Below the pieces are notes generated by a model, which had not been told where the DNA came from, ran no database searches, and saw nothing but the letters and a program-made list of their open reading frames with translations. From Methanocorpusculum labreanum Z (GTDB lineage: Archaea; Halobacteriota; Methanomicrobia; Methanomicrobiales; Methanocorpusculaceae), in assembly GCF_000015765.1 (NCBI RefSeq), contig NC_008942.1, positions 1,193,921-1,257,920 of the forward strand: 64,000 bases of DNA, in the 5' to 3' direction. Below, piece by piece: positions 42,456 through 50,583 of the stretch; the stretch's first letter is position 1; each line of letters opens with the position of its first letter. Position numbers and translations under genes: made by a program.

Positions 42456-43022
42456 ATGATTATGCATCTCCTCAGTCAGACCGAAGGACAGCTTGCCCTG
42501 CAGGCTGCACGACTCTACGCTGAGTCCGCAGTGACCGGAAAACCACCAGCACGGGTACCGGAACTCTCCGGCATCTTCACCGAAAAGCGGGGAGTCTTTG
42601 TAACGCTCACCAAATTCGGGGACCTCAGGGGATGCATCGGCTTTCCCTTCCCCGTCATGCCGCTTGGCGACGCCATCAAAGACGCCGCACAGCATGCCGC
42701 CATCCACGACCCCAGGTTCTACCCCGTCAACGAAGGGGAACTCCGACAAATCAAGATCGAAGTCACCGTCCTCACCCTGCCCGTACTCCTTGAGTGCGAA
42801 CCGGACCAGCGCCCCGGAGCCGTCATCATCGGCAGACACGGACTCATCGCAGAAATGAACGGGCACACCGGCCTCCTTCTCCCCCAGGTCGCCGTCGAAT
42901 ACGGATGGGGACCCGTCGAATTCCTCCGCGAGACCTGCCGCAAAGCCGGTCTCCACCCTGACGCATGGACAAACGCATCATGCAATATTCTTACATTTGA
43001 AGGACAGATATTCAAGGAATAA
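42456..43022 (+). CDS. AMMECR1 family protein
   Basis: The 188-residue protein carries the family hallmark LRGCIGFPFPVMPLGDAI (about residue 57-74) and GLIAEMNGHTGLLLPQVAVEYGW (about 129-151), with a closing HPDAW segment. AMMECR1-domain proteins occur in archaea, bacteria and eukaryotes (about 190-200 residues in archaea) and often neighbour radical SAM and MEMO genes; a redox role of the Cys has been suggested, but the reaction is not established. A second ATG is two codons in. It precedes tgtA by four bases. Confidence 0.93.
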   Translation: MIMHLLSQTEGQLALQAARLYAESAVTGKPPARVPELSGIFTEKRGVFVTLTKFGDLRGCIGFPFPVMPLGDAIKDAAQHAAIHDPRFYPVNEGELRQIKIEVTVLTLPVLLECEPDQRPGAVIIGRHGLIAEMNGHTGLLLPQVAVEYGWGPVEFLRETCRKAGLHPDAWTNASCNILTFEGQIFKE

Positions 43023-43026
43023 TCCC

Positions 43027-44472
43027 ATGGCAATAACATTCGAAGTCATCCATAAAGACATAGCGGGACGCGTCGGCAAACTCAAAGCCGGCGACAAAGC
43101 CATCAGAACGCCTGCACTCCTCCCGGTCGTCAACCCCCACCTGCAGATAATCCCACCCTCCGAAATGAAAAAGATGGGCGTCGAAGGAATCATCACAAAC
43201 GCCTACATCTTCTCCAAAAGCGAAGAGTTCCGCGGCCCCGCCCTCGAAAAAGGCCTGCATGAGGTCCTCGACTTCGACGGCCTGATCATGACCGACTCGG
43301 GATCCTTCCAGATGTCCGTCTACGGAAGCGTCGATATCACGAACGAGCAGACCCTCTCCTTCCAGAGAGACATCGGAAGCGACATCTGGGTCCCGCTCGA
43401 CATCCCGACCCACCCGGACACCGAACGGGACGAAGTCATCGCCCAGATGGAGATCACCATGGCCAGAATGAAGGAAGCGAAGGAACTCTTCGGTGACGAC
43501 GCTCCCATCTCCGGTCCGGTCCAGGGAGCCGTCTTCGAAGACCTCCGCGAATATGCCGGGAAAACCGTCTCCGATATGGGCTTTGCCTACTGCCCGGTCG
43601 GCGCCGTCGTTCCCTTAATGGAAAGCTACCGGTACCGGGAACTCGTCGACGTCATCCTTGCCGCGAAAAAAGGCCTCAATCCGGGAGCCTGCGTCCACCT
43701 CTTCGGTGCCGGCCACCCCTCCATGTTCGCCCTCGCCGCGGCTCTCGGCTGCGATGTCTTCGACTCCGCCGCCTACGCCCTGTATGCGAAGGAAGGACGC
43801 TACATCACGACCTACGGAACGCTCAAACTCGACGAGATGAGCGAACTGCCGTGCGCCTGTCCGGTCTGCCGCAGTCACACCGTCGAAGAGCTGAAAAAAT
43901 CGCCCGACAAACAAAAGCTCCTCGCCTACCACAACCTCGCCGTCACCATGGCCGAGATCTCGAGGATCCGTGCCGCCATCCAGGACGGGACCCTCTGGGA
44001 ACTCGTCGATGAGCGGTGCCGGGCCCACCCCAAACTGCTCGACGGATACCGCAGACTCCTGGAAAGGGTCGAAGAGATCGAGCACCTCGACAGAGCGAGC
44101 AAGCGCCGGTTCTTCTACCGCGGCAGCGAGTCATGCCGCCGGACCGAGGTCACGAACTACCATGCGATGATCCCCCGCGTGAAACTCTCCGACGTCTCCC
44201 TCATTGCGGCCGGAGGGCCGGTCCCTTCCCGCTTTGAAGAAGTCATCGAGTTCAAGCCGCCGTTCGGTCCCCTGCCCTACGAACTTGCCGAGACCTTCCC
44301 TGCAGGGCCTGCCGAGGTCCCGACCTGGGACGAAGAGATGATGAAGTACGGGATCAAGGGCCTCAAAGGACTGCTCGCCACCAACCCCGACACCAAAGTC
44401 ACCATCTCCACCACGGCCAAATGGGCCGACCTTTTCAGAGCCGAATTCCCCGCGGCCGAGGTCATCACATGA
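43027..44472 (+). CDS. tgtA: tRNA-guanine(15) transglycosylase, archaeal
   Basis: The 481-residue enzyme exchanges guanine at position 15 of tRNA for preQ0, the first tRNA-bound step of archaeosine synthesis. It shows LIMTDSGSFQMSVYGS (about residue 88-103), SGPVQGAVFEDLREY (about 160-174) with the nucleophile region, and the zinc site CACPVC (about 278-283) with a following His. Usual archaeal TgtA carries a PUA domain; here the length and end suggest a shorter C-terminal part, with a PUA in the next protein. The ATG at 43027 is preferred over 42997, which would overlap the AMMECR1 end. Its stop overlaps the arcS ATG (ATGA). Confidence 0.96.
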   Translation: MAITFEVIHKDIAGRVGKLKAGDKAIRTPALLPVVNPHLQIIPPSEMKKMGVEGIITNAYIFSKSEEFRGPALEKGLHEVLDFDGLIMTDSGSFQMSVYGSVDITNEQTLSFQRDIGSDIWVPLDIPTHPDTERDEVIAQMEITMARMKEAKELFGDDAPISGPVQGAVFEDLREYAGKTVSDMGFAYCPVGAVVPLMESYRYRELVDVILAAKKGLNPGACVHLFGAGHPSMFALAAALGCDVFDSAAYALYAKEGRYITTYGTLKLDEMSELPCACPVCRSHTVEELKKSPDKQKLLAYHNLAVTMAEISRIRAAIQDGTLWELVDERCRAHPKLLDGYRRLLERVEEIEHLDRASKRRFFYRGSESCRRTEVTNYHAMIPRVKLSDVSLIAAGGPVPSRFEEVIEFKPPFGPLPYELAETFPAGPAEVPTWDEEMMKYGIKGLKGLLATNPDTKVTISTTAKWADLFRAEFPAAEVIT

Positions 44473-46094
44473 GTCTGTTCGACGCACGAAAACGCGACGG
44501 AAACGCCCGGATCGGGAACCTGAAACTCTCCGACGAGGAAAGCATCAGCACGCCCGCCGTGATCGACGCAGAGTCGGTCTTCCCCTCGCTTGAGGAACGC
44601 GGATTCACGAACCTCCCGCCGTCCGCTAGCAAAGCCGAGTTCGGGAAATACTTCGTCGCAGGCGAAGAGCCGACGGCCGTTCACCCGCAGAGCGAGTCCG
44701 TCGAGGGAAGCGTGCTCCTGTTTTCGAACTGGAACACCGTCATCTCCGACGCACGCCGCCATGCCGAGTATATGGAAAAACTGCTCGCGGTCTGTCCCCC
44801 GGACGCCGCACGCTATGCCCCCGCATGCGGTCTTCCCTCGAACGTAGCTTCGCTGATCTACCTCGGATTCGACCTCTTCGACTACACCGCGGTGGATCTT
44901 GCGGCAGTCCAGAAAAAGTTCTGCACGCCCGAAGGCGAGTTCGATGCCTCCTACATGGAAAAAGGCATCTGCGATTGTCCGGGCTGCAAAGCCGGCGACC
45001 TGAAGCTCCACAACCGCCTGGCTCTCGAAAAAGAGATCGCTCTCGCACGGGTCTGGATCGAACAGGGCCAGCTCCGCGAGTTCATGGAGATGCGCTGCAG
45101 ACTCCACGCCGAGCAGGTCTCTCTTCTCAGACACGTCGACAGGAGACCTGGCTTTGCGGTGAACCTGCCGGTCGTCCGGTCGTCCCGGTTCCTCGCAAAC
45201 TCCTCCGAGTCGATGACCCGTGCCGAGATCGCCTTCTTCGAGGATCGGGTCATCAACCGGTTCGTTCCGGGAAGGACCGATGTCTGCGTCCTTCTTCCGT
45301 GCGCCGCACGAAAACCCTACTCGCTCTCGAGATCGCATCAGCTCTTCTCCCGCGTGGTCGACAGCCGTGCCCATGAAGTGATCGTGACTTCGCCCTTAGG
45401 CGTCGTCCCCCGCGAACTCGAACTCATCTATCCGGCAGGCCACTACGATGTGCCGGTGACCGGATACTGGGACAAGGAAGAGTCCGCGATCCTGGTCGAA
45501 TACCTCACGGCCTATCTCACGAAGCACCGGTATGACCGGGTCATCTGCCATCTGGAAGGCGGGGCAAAAGAGGTCGCGAAGACCGCCGCACAGGCGGCCG
45601 GCGTCGAACTCGAGTTTACCTGCAATGACGACAAGCCGCTCTCCCCGGATTCGCTCCGTGCCCTCAACAACGCCCTTCGCGAGAGCAGAAAACGCCGGAC
45701 GGATCCGATCCGCGGCACGCTTCTCTGGCAGTTCGGCGAACTGGTCGACACGAAGGGCTGGCTTACGAAAGGCCGGTATCCGAACCAGAAGATCTACGAG
45801 AAGAAGACGCAGATCTTCTCGATCGACCCGGAGACGGGCCTGCTCCGCCCGACCCACGAGGGGTGGAAGTACATCAACGGCTACCGGGTCTGGATCTCGG
45901 ACGGCTTTGTCCCGCAAGGAGATATCCTTGCGCCGGGTATCGCCGACTGCGATCCGCAGATCCGTGAAGGCGACGAGGTGTTCGTCGGCGGCGAAGGATA
46001 TCAGGCGACCGGAAAAACCACGATGGGTGCGGACGAGATGCTCCGTGCCAACCGCGGTATCGCGGTCCGCGTGCGGAAGACGAATCGAAAATGA
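44469..46094 (+). CDS. arcS: Archaeosine synthase ArcS
   Basis: The 541-residue TgtA-like paralogue attaches lysine to preQ0 at tRNA position 15; with a radical SAM partner this gives archaeosine. The zinc-like site CDCPGC (about residue 180-185) is kept. The ArcS-specific LLPCAARKPYSLSRSHQLF segment lies at about 290-308. A PUA RNA-binding domain ends the protein (GDEVFVGGEGYQATGKTTMG). The ATG 44469 gives a four-base overlap with tgtA, so both are made together. The next gene overlaps its stop by four bases. Confidence 0.93.
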   Translation: MSLFDARKRDGNARIGNLKLSDEESISTPAVIDAESVFPSLEERGFTNLPPSASKAEFGKYFVAGEEPTAVHPQSESVEGSVLLFSNWNTVISDARRHAEYMEKLLAVCPPDAARYAPACGLPSNVASLIYLGFDLFDYTAVDLAAVQKKFCTPEGEFDASYMEKGICDCPGCKAGDLKLHNRLALEKEIALARVWIEQGQLREFMEMRCRLHAEQVSLLRHVDRRPGFAVNLPVVRSSRFLANSSESMTRAEIAFFEDRVINRFVPGRTDVCVLLPCAARKPYSLSRSHQLFSRVVDSRAHEVIVTSPLGVVPRELELIYPAGHYDVPVTGYWDKEESAILVEYLTAYLTKHRYDRVICHLEGGAKEVAKTAAQAAGVELEFTCNDDKPLSPDSLRALNNALRESRKRRTDPIRGTLLWQFGELVDTKGWLTKGRYPNQKIYEKKTQIFSIDPETGLLRPTHEGWKYINGYRVWISDGFVPQGDILAPGIADCDPQIREGDEVFVGGEGYQATGKTTMGADEMLRANRGIAVRVRKTNRK

Positions 46095-46681
46095 CGACGA
46101 AAGCAGAGCTTCGCACTATATTAAAAGAACGACGCGAAGCTCTGTCTTTGGGCGACCGGCGGGAGAAGGGATACTATATCACCTGCCGGCTGCAGGAACT
46201 TTTGAAACCCTATCATACGGTCCTTGCCTACATCGCGAAGGATCCGGAGGTGGAGTCGATGGTGATCGTCAATTGCCTTTTAGAAGAGGGAAAAACGGTC
46301 GTCGTCCCGATCATCGAGAAGGAGACCCACACGCTCCGGCTCTCGTATCTCACCTCGATGGACCAGCTCGAACCGGGCACCTTCCGGGTCCCCGAGCCGC
46401 TCACCCATGAACAGCCCGCCCCGGCATCCTCGATCGACGTGGTGCTCGTCCCGATGGTGGGGTTCGACCGTGCGGGGCACCGGCTGGGATATGGTGCGGG
46501 ATACTATGACCGCTTTTTTGAAAAGAATCCCGATATCCCGCGTATCGGGATGGCGTATGCCTGTCAGGAGGTCGAGTTGATCCCGACCGAGCCGTTCGAC
46601 GCCCGGATGGATTATGTCGTGACCGAGGACGAGGTCATCCGGTGCGGGCGGGTCGGAGACGAAGTCGACGACCTCAGCTGA
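46091..46681 (+). CDS. 5-formyltetrahydrofolate cyclo-ligase family protein
   Basis: The 196-residue protein has RREKGYYITCRL, VVVPIIEKE and the phosphate-binding VGFDRAGHRLGYGAGYYDRFF (about residue 128-148). This is the hallmark of 5-formyl-THF cyclo-ligase, which makes 5,10-methenyl-tetrahydrofolate. In methanogens the folate role may be replaced by a pterin role. The final GDEVDDLS and the stop codon lie inside a family-C repeat (CGACGACCTCAGCTGAGG), so the C-terminus may have been extended by that insertion. It overlaps arcS by four bases. Confidence 0.93.
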   Translation: MTTKAELRTILKERREALSLGDRREKGYYITCRLQELLKPYHTVLAYIAKDPEVESMVIVNCLLEEGKTVVVPIIEKETHTLRLSYLTSMDQLEPGTFRVPEPLTHEQPAPASSIDVVLVPMVGFDRAGHRLGYGAGYYDRFFEKNPDIPRIGMAYACQEVELIPTEPFDARMDYVVTEDEVIRCGRVGDEVDDLS

Positions 46682-46758
46682 GGCGGGCTGCCCCGTTGGG
46701 GCGGCCTCATCGGAACAAGTCGTCAGACTTGTGACCAAATCTCTGATTTGCGAGTAAG
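46663..46758. repeat. Family-C modular hairpin repeat at the folate-ligase 3' end
   Basis: AAGTCGACGACCTCAGCTGA (about 46663-46682) equals the reverse of 25975-26000. GCCCCGTTGGGGC, CAAGTCGTCAGACTTG and CAAATCTCTGATTTG follow. It overlaps the last codons and the stop of the ligase gene. Confidence 0.75.
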
Positions 46759-46792
46759 TGGGCGTTCTTTTTCTGCTCTTTTTTTATTTTAT

Positions 46793-46978
46793 TTTGGTTT
46801 CGTGTACGGGATTCTTTCGGGTGGTACAATTCATCACACGAAATCCACGAAAAATACACAAAAACACGAAAAAAGAAATATTTGTTGGGTGGACCCCTGA
46901 AGCATCCTCCCCAGTCCCCCACACGAAATTTTCGAAAATCAACGAAATGCACGAAAAGGGGGACAGGGGCGGGGGATT
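46793..46978. repeat. Family-B repeat, left arm of a GxxExxY cassette
   Basis: Outer end CGTGTACGGGATTCTTTCGG, followed by CACACGAAATCCACGAAAAA, ACACAAAAACACGAAAAAAG and, at the inner end, CGAAAATCAACGAAATGCAC then GAAAAGGGGGAC. Inverted partner at 47515-47702. The gap 46682-47052 consists of this arm, a C block and an AT-rich leader before the next gene. Confidence 0.85.
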
Positions 46979-47052
46979 GAAATGTTAGGTAATATATTGA
47001 TCTGCATTAACTGGGTGATTTTTATTAGGATGGGATGATAAAATAACAGATA

Positions 47053-47475
47053 ATGCTCTATTATAAAGACGAATCCTATGCAATCTTCGGTGCTATTTTT
47101 GAAGTGTACAAAACTCTTGGAAACACCTTCATCGAATCATTTTATCAGAAAGCTTTGGAGCATGAATTTAAACTAAGAAAGATTCCCTTTGTCCCGCAGA
47201 AACGTATCCCGGCAGTGTACAAAGGTCAGGAGATCGGATATTATACCCCGGATTTTGTCTGTTTTGACAAAATTATTGTTGAGCTGAAATCGCGGCAAAA
47301 CACCACAGAAGAAGAACAGAAACAGGTGATGAACTATCTAAATCTTGGGGGATATGATCTAGGGATCTTAGTGAATTTTGGCACATATCCCAAGGTGTAC
47401 GTGCAAAGGATCGTCCGAAAGGGAGCGGCACTTCCAACAGTCGAAGAAGAAGAACCGCCGTATTATTTTGAGTGA
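47053..47475 (+). CDS. GxxExxY family protein (nuclease-like), copy B
   Basis: The 140-residue protein has TFIESFYQKALEHEF, where Glu28 and Tyr31 fit the ExxY part of the family motif and Thr25 replaces the usual Gly. YTPDFVCFDKIIVELKSRQN carries the Asp and Glu-Leu-Lys of a PD-(D/E)XK-like core. It is clearly diverged from the 27094 protein yet has the same build and ends. It is flanked by inverted family-B repeats (46793-46978 and 47515-47702), while the 27094 gene is flanked by family A. The function is unknown. AT-rich relative to core genes. Confidence 0.87.
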   Translation: MLYYKDESYAIFGAIFEVYKTLGNTFIESFYQKALEHEFKLRKIPFVPQKRIPAVYKGQEIGYYTPDFVCFDKIIVELKSRQNTTEEEQKQVMNYLNLGGYDLGILVNFGTYPKVYVQRIVRKGAALPTVEEEEPPYYFE

Positions 47476-47514
47476 AATTACCTCCAATACACTCACCTCT
47501 ATTTTGACAAGAGA

Positions 47515-47702
47515 AGATTTCTTTTCCTCCGCCCCTGCCCCCCTTTTCGTGCATTTCGTTGATGTTCGAAAGTTTCGTGTGGGGGCTGGGGAGGGATCTA
47601 TGTACATCTCCACCCGACCGATTTTATTATTTTCGTGTTTTCGTGTGTTTTTCGTGAATTTCGTGTGAGGAGGGGTACCTCTCAAAGATTCCCATACGTG
47701 AA
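47515..47702. repeat. Family-B repeat, right arm of a GxxExxY cassette
   Basis: Reads CCCCCTTTTCGTGCATTTCG, GTTGATGTTCGAAAGTTTCG, GTGTGGGGGCTGG, then TTTTCGTGTTTTCGTGTGTT and TTTCGTGAATTTCGTGTGAG and ends CCCATACGTG, which is the outer end. It is the reverse partner of 46793-46978. The remaining 180 bases before the lipoprotein gene are AT-rich with no visible gene. Confidence 0.85.
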
Positions 47703-47883
47703 AACAGCCGAGACCAAAGGCAAATCACCCCATCTAATGAAAAAGAGTGAGAATCATTTCACTAATAATGACCCAGTATATCTAGGTAAGGAGATCCATT
47801 TTTAGTAATAATTCTGATAATACCAGCGGATTGTAAACTATTTCCCAGAAATATTTATGGAAGAACAATGTCCATTATATTTT

Positions 47884-48213
47884 ATGAATAAAAGTGTGTG
47901 TTTTATTATGATATTACTGCTATTCGCAGTAGCTTTTACTGCGGGTTGTGTTTCTACAGCATCTGACGAAGCAACTTCCACTCCCGTTTCAACTCTAACA
48001 AATACTCCAACGTCAGTCCAAACACAAACATCTACGCCTGTTGTTACCAGTACACCGACGCCTACTAAAACCGCGACATCGACAATTCTTTATTACGTGA
48101 ACAAGGACTCAGGGATAGTGCATAAAGCCGGCTGTTCGTATATCAAGGATCTTTCCAATTACTTTACTGTGACAGACCCATCAGGCTACCAAAAATGCAG
48201 CAGGTGCTGGTAA
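47884..48213 (+). CDS. Thr-rich lipoprotein of unknown function
   Basis: The 109-residue protein begins MNKSVCFIMILLLFAVAFTA and continues with Gly-Cys: a lipoprotein signal with Cys at about residue 22. A long linker of Thr, Pro, Ser and Val repeats (TPVSTLTNTPTSVQ and so on) then leads to a small C-terminal domain with VHKAGCSYIKDLSNYF and a last CSRCW. The C-terminal Cys/His pattern resembles the small metal-binding or disulfide domains sometimes found behind such linkers. A Met nine codons earlier is unlikely, since it would disrupt the signal. Surface-attached, function unknown, AT-rich. Confidence 0.75.
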   Translation: MNKSVCFIMILLLFAVAFTAGCVSTASDEATSTPVSTLTNTPTSVQTQTSTPVVTSTPTPTKTATSTILYYVNKDSGIVHKAGCSYIKDLSNYFTVTDPSGYQKCSRCW

Positions 48214-48264
48214 ATTTTTTCATCAATTTTAACAAACCCTTTTCTTAAATCCAAAAAAGAATAT

Positions 48265-48428
48265 TCTTACATCCCCCTTTTCGTGAATTTCGTTGAATTT
48301 CGGAAATTTCGTGTGGGGGATGGAGACAATCCAACCTGTTTGTTCTCATTTTCGTGTTTTCGTGTGTTTTTCGTGCATTTCGTGTGATGAGTAGTACCAC
48401 CAAAAGAATCCCATACACGAAATCGAAA
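48265..48428. repeat. Family-B repeat, right-type arm
   Basis: CCCCCTTTTCGTGAATTTCG, then GTTGAATTTCGGAAATTTCG, GTGTGGGGGATGG, TTTTCGTGTTTTCGTGTGTT and CATTTCGTGTGATGAGTAGT. Same orientation as 47515; no left arm faces it. It fills the gap 48214-48467 before hypD. Confidence 0.8.
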
Positions 48429-48467
48429 AGATGTGATTATCTGGAGTGACGTGCAATATACATACAT

Positions 48468-49496
48468 ATGACGCTCGGCACGGATATTGCACAAAAACTC
48501 TCCGAAGTAGTAGACACCGACATCAGGATCATGCACGTCTGCGGCACCCATGAAGCCGCCATCGCCAAATACGGCGTCAGATCCGTCCTTCCTCCCCAAA
48601 TGAAAATCGTGATGGGACCCGGCTGCCCGGTCTGCATCACCCCCCAGGGAGAAATCGATGCCGCCTGCGAACTTGCCGAGCGGGGCTGCATAGTCTGCAC
48701 CTACGGAGACCTCCTTCGGGTCCCCGGATCCAAAACCTCCCTTGAACACGTCAAAGGCGACGTCCGCATCGTCCAGGGAATAACCAAGGCAGTCGAGATC
48801 GCACGCCAGAACCCGGACAAGGAAGTCGTATTCATCTCGGTCGGCTTCGAAACCACCGTTCCGACCGTCGCCGCGACCCTCATCACGAACCCCCCCGAAA
48901 ACTTCAGCATCCTCGTCTCCCACCGGCTCGTCCCGCCCGCAATGAAATGGCTCATGGAACAGGGCGAAGCCGACCTCCACGGATTCATCCTCCCCGGACA
49001 CGTCTGTGCCGTCATGGGCTACCATGAATACGACCAGTTCAAAGTCCCGCAGGTCGTCGCCGGATTTGAACCCGAAGACATCCTCCTTGCCCTTCTCATG
49101 CTCGCCGAACAGATCAAAAACGGCGAAGCCAAAGTCGAAAACGCCTATCCCCGTGTTGTCACCTACGAAGGAAACGTCAAAGCCCAGAACCTCATGAAAG
49201 AAGTCTTCACCCCCTCCGACGTCGAGTGGCGCGGATTCCCCGTCATTCCCGACTCCGGTCTCGCCCTCAAGCCCGAGTTCGAAGCATTCGACGCCCAGAA
49301 AAAGTTCGACCTCGTCTATGAAAAAATCACCAAAAAGGACGGATGTATCTGTGACCGCGTCCTTCGAGGTCTCGCCGACCCGTCCGACTGCAAACTCTTC
49401 GGCAAAGCATGCACGCCGCGTGTCCCCGTCGGGCCGTGCATGGTCTCGCACGAAGGAGCATGCCGGATCTGGTACCAGTACCAGCAGAAGAGATAA
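48468..49496 (+). CDS. hypD: Hydrogenase maturation protein HypD
   Basis: The 342-residue protein is the iron-sulfur scaffold that, with HypC, carries the Fe(CN)2CO group for [NiFe]-hydrogenase maturation. It has MHVCGTHEA (about 24-32), GPGCPVC (about 50-56) and GFETTVPT (about 125), and a C-terminal Cys set (GCICDRVLRG, DCKLFGKACTPRVPVGPCMV) for the 4Fe-4S cluster. Methanogens of this type depend on several [NiFe]-hydrogenases. It overlaps nothing; the next gene starts 11 bases after its stop and is probably in the same message. Confidence 0.97.
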   Translation: MTLGTDIAQKLSEVVDTDIRIMHVCGTHEAAIAKYGVRSVLPPQMKIVMGPGCPVCITPQGEIDAACELAERGCIVCTYGDLLRVPGSKTSLEHVKGDVRIVQGITKAVEIARQNPDKEVVFISVGFETTVPTVAATLITNPPENFSILVSHRLVPPAMKWLMEQGEADLHGFILPGHVCAVMGYHEYDQFKVPQVVAGFEPEDILLALLMLAEQIKNGEAKVENAYPRVVTYEGNVKAQNLMKEVFTPSDVEWRGFPVIPDSGLALKPEFEAFDAQKKFDLVYEKITKKDGCICDRVLRGLADPSDCKLFGKACTPRVPVGPCMVSHEGACRIWYQYQQKR

Positions 49497-49506
49497 CGGT
49501 ACGGGC

Positions 49507-50166
49507 ATGAAAACCTACACCAACATCGTCTTCGACCTGGACGGAACACTCACCGACCCGGTGGTCGGGATAACCAACTCCTTCATCTATGCGATGGAAA
49601 AATACGGCATCCCGGTCCCGGAAAGAAGCGAACTGCTGAAACTCATCGGGCCGCCCCCCCTCGAATCGTTCCAGGAAATCTACGGCCTTTCCCGTGAAGA
49701 AGCGACGGCCGCCGTCAGATATTACCGTGAATTCTACCGTGAAAAAGGCATATTCGAATGCAGCGTCTTTCCGGGGATCGAAGACCTCCTTAAATCCCTC
49801 AACGAGGAGGGCAGGACCCTGATGGTCGCAACGGCAAAGGTCGAGCAGTTTGCAGAGATCGTACTCGAACACTTCGGGATCGCGAAGTATTTCACCTGCA
49901 TTGCCGGCAGCGATATGGCCAACACCATAACGCACAAAAGCGAGATCATCAAAGCAACGCTCAAACGCTGCGCAATAACCGATCCGGAACACACCGTCAT
50001 GGTCGGCGACCGGATGCACGACATCCTCGGCGCAAAAGACGCGGGGATTGATTCGATCGGCATATTATACGGCTACGGTACGAGAGAGGAGCTGGAAAAC
50101 GCCGGGGCTGACCTCATCGCCGAAAGCGTGCAGGATCTGAAAAGGATCCTGTCACCCCAGGTATAA
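49507..50166 (+). CDS. HAD hydrolase, phosphoglycolate-phosphatase-like
   Basis: The 219-residue protein has motif I IVFDLDGTLTDPVVG (about 6-20), a helical cap, motif II VATAKVEQ (about 105), motif III THKSEII with Lys (about 140) and motif IV VMVGDRMHDILGAKDAGID (about 160-178). This is the Gph/class I cap group, which hydrolyses small phosphate esters. The frame is open upstream into hypD, but ATG 49507 is the first sensible start and gives the common length. Likely co-transcribed with hypD. The two tRNA genes follow. Confidence 0.92.
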   Translation: MKTYTNIVFDLDGTLTDPVVGITNSFIYAMEKYGIPVPERSELLKLIGPPPLESFQEIYGLSREEATAAVRYYREFYREKGIFECSVFPGIEDLLKSLNEEGRTLMVATAKVEQFAEIVLEHFGIAKYFTCIAGSDMANTITHKSEIIKATLKRCAITDPEHTVMVGDRMHDILGAKDAGIDSIGILYGYGTREELENAGADLIAESVQDLKRILSPQV

Positions 50167-50211
50167 ATACTCTCAAGTGTAATATACTAAGGCGTTCAAT
50201 CGAATGTATCT

Positions 50212-50285
50212 GCACCGATAGGGTAGTCAGGATATCCTATGGGCCTCCGGAGCCTATGACTCGGGTTCAAATCCCGACCGGTGCG
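50212..50285 (+). tRNA. tRNA-Arg (CCG)
   Basis: A cloverleaf can be drawn: acceptor GCACCG with CGGTGC, anticodon stem TGGGC/GCCTA with loop CTCCGGA, hence anticodon CCG, and T arm CGGGTTCAAATCCCG. The 3' CCA is not encoded. TATA-like sequences (TATAAATA and AATATACT) lie 23-50 bases upstream. CCG reads the arginine codon CGG. Confidence 0.93.
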
Positions 50286-50425
50286 TCGTTTTCTTTTTTT
50301 TCCGTAGTTCTCAAAAATTTCCCGTGTTCTGCGTGCGGCATCCAAACCGGATCCGAACCGCTGGAAAATCCTCTTTTGCTCCAGAAAACCCAGATACAAT
50401 TAAATACAAAAACCGCATATGTTTA

Positions 50426-50452
50426 TTCACAGTGTGAACATCACACTGTGAA
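50426..50452. promoter_or_regulatory. Perfect palindrome before tRNA-Cys
   Basis: TTCACAGTGTGA (50426-50437) and TCACACTGTGAA (50441-50452) are perfect 12-bp arms with spacer ACA. It ends 11 bases before tRNA-Cys and lies behind a TATA-like ATTAAATAC, so it covers the expected transcription start. A bound regulator or an RNA leader hairpin are both possible. Confidence 0.65.
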
Positions 50453-50463
50453 CATCAAACCGT

Positions 50464-50535
50464 GCCAGGTTGGCGGAGCGGCCACGCGACTGCCTGCAGA
50501 GCAGTTCTACGCCTGTTCAAATCAGGCACCTGGCT
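50464..50535 (+). tRNA. tRNA-Cys (GCA)
   Basis: Acceptor GCCAGGT pairs with ACCTGGC; the anticodon stem ACTGC/GCAGT holds loop CTGCAGA, so the anticodon is GCA; the T arm is GCCTGTTCAAATCAGGC. The 3' CCA is not encoded. It is directly followed by the 66-codon frame and SepCysS, the enzyme that converts phosphoseryl- to cysteinyl-tRNA-Cys, a very fitting neighbourhood. Confidence 0.95.
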
Positions 50536-50555
50536 TGTCATTTCAAAAACCGCAT

Positions 50556-50583
50556 AGCGTCTGTGCGGAAAAATGCAGACGCT
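50556..50583 (+). promoter_or_regulatory. Hairpin around the start of the 66-codon frame
   Basis: AGCGTCTG (50556-50563) pairs with CAGACGCT (50576-50583). With CATAG/CTATG outside it the stem can grow around a two-base bulge. The 12-base loop ends with the ATG at 50573, so this structure could control translation of the small protein. Confidence 0.5.
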
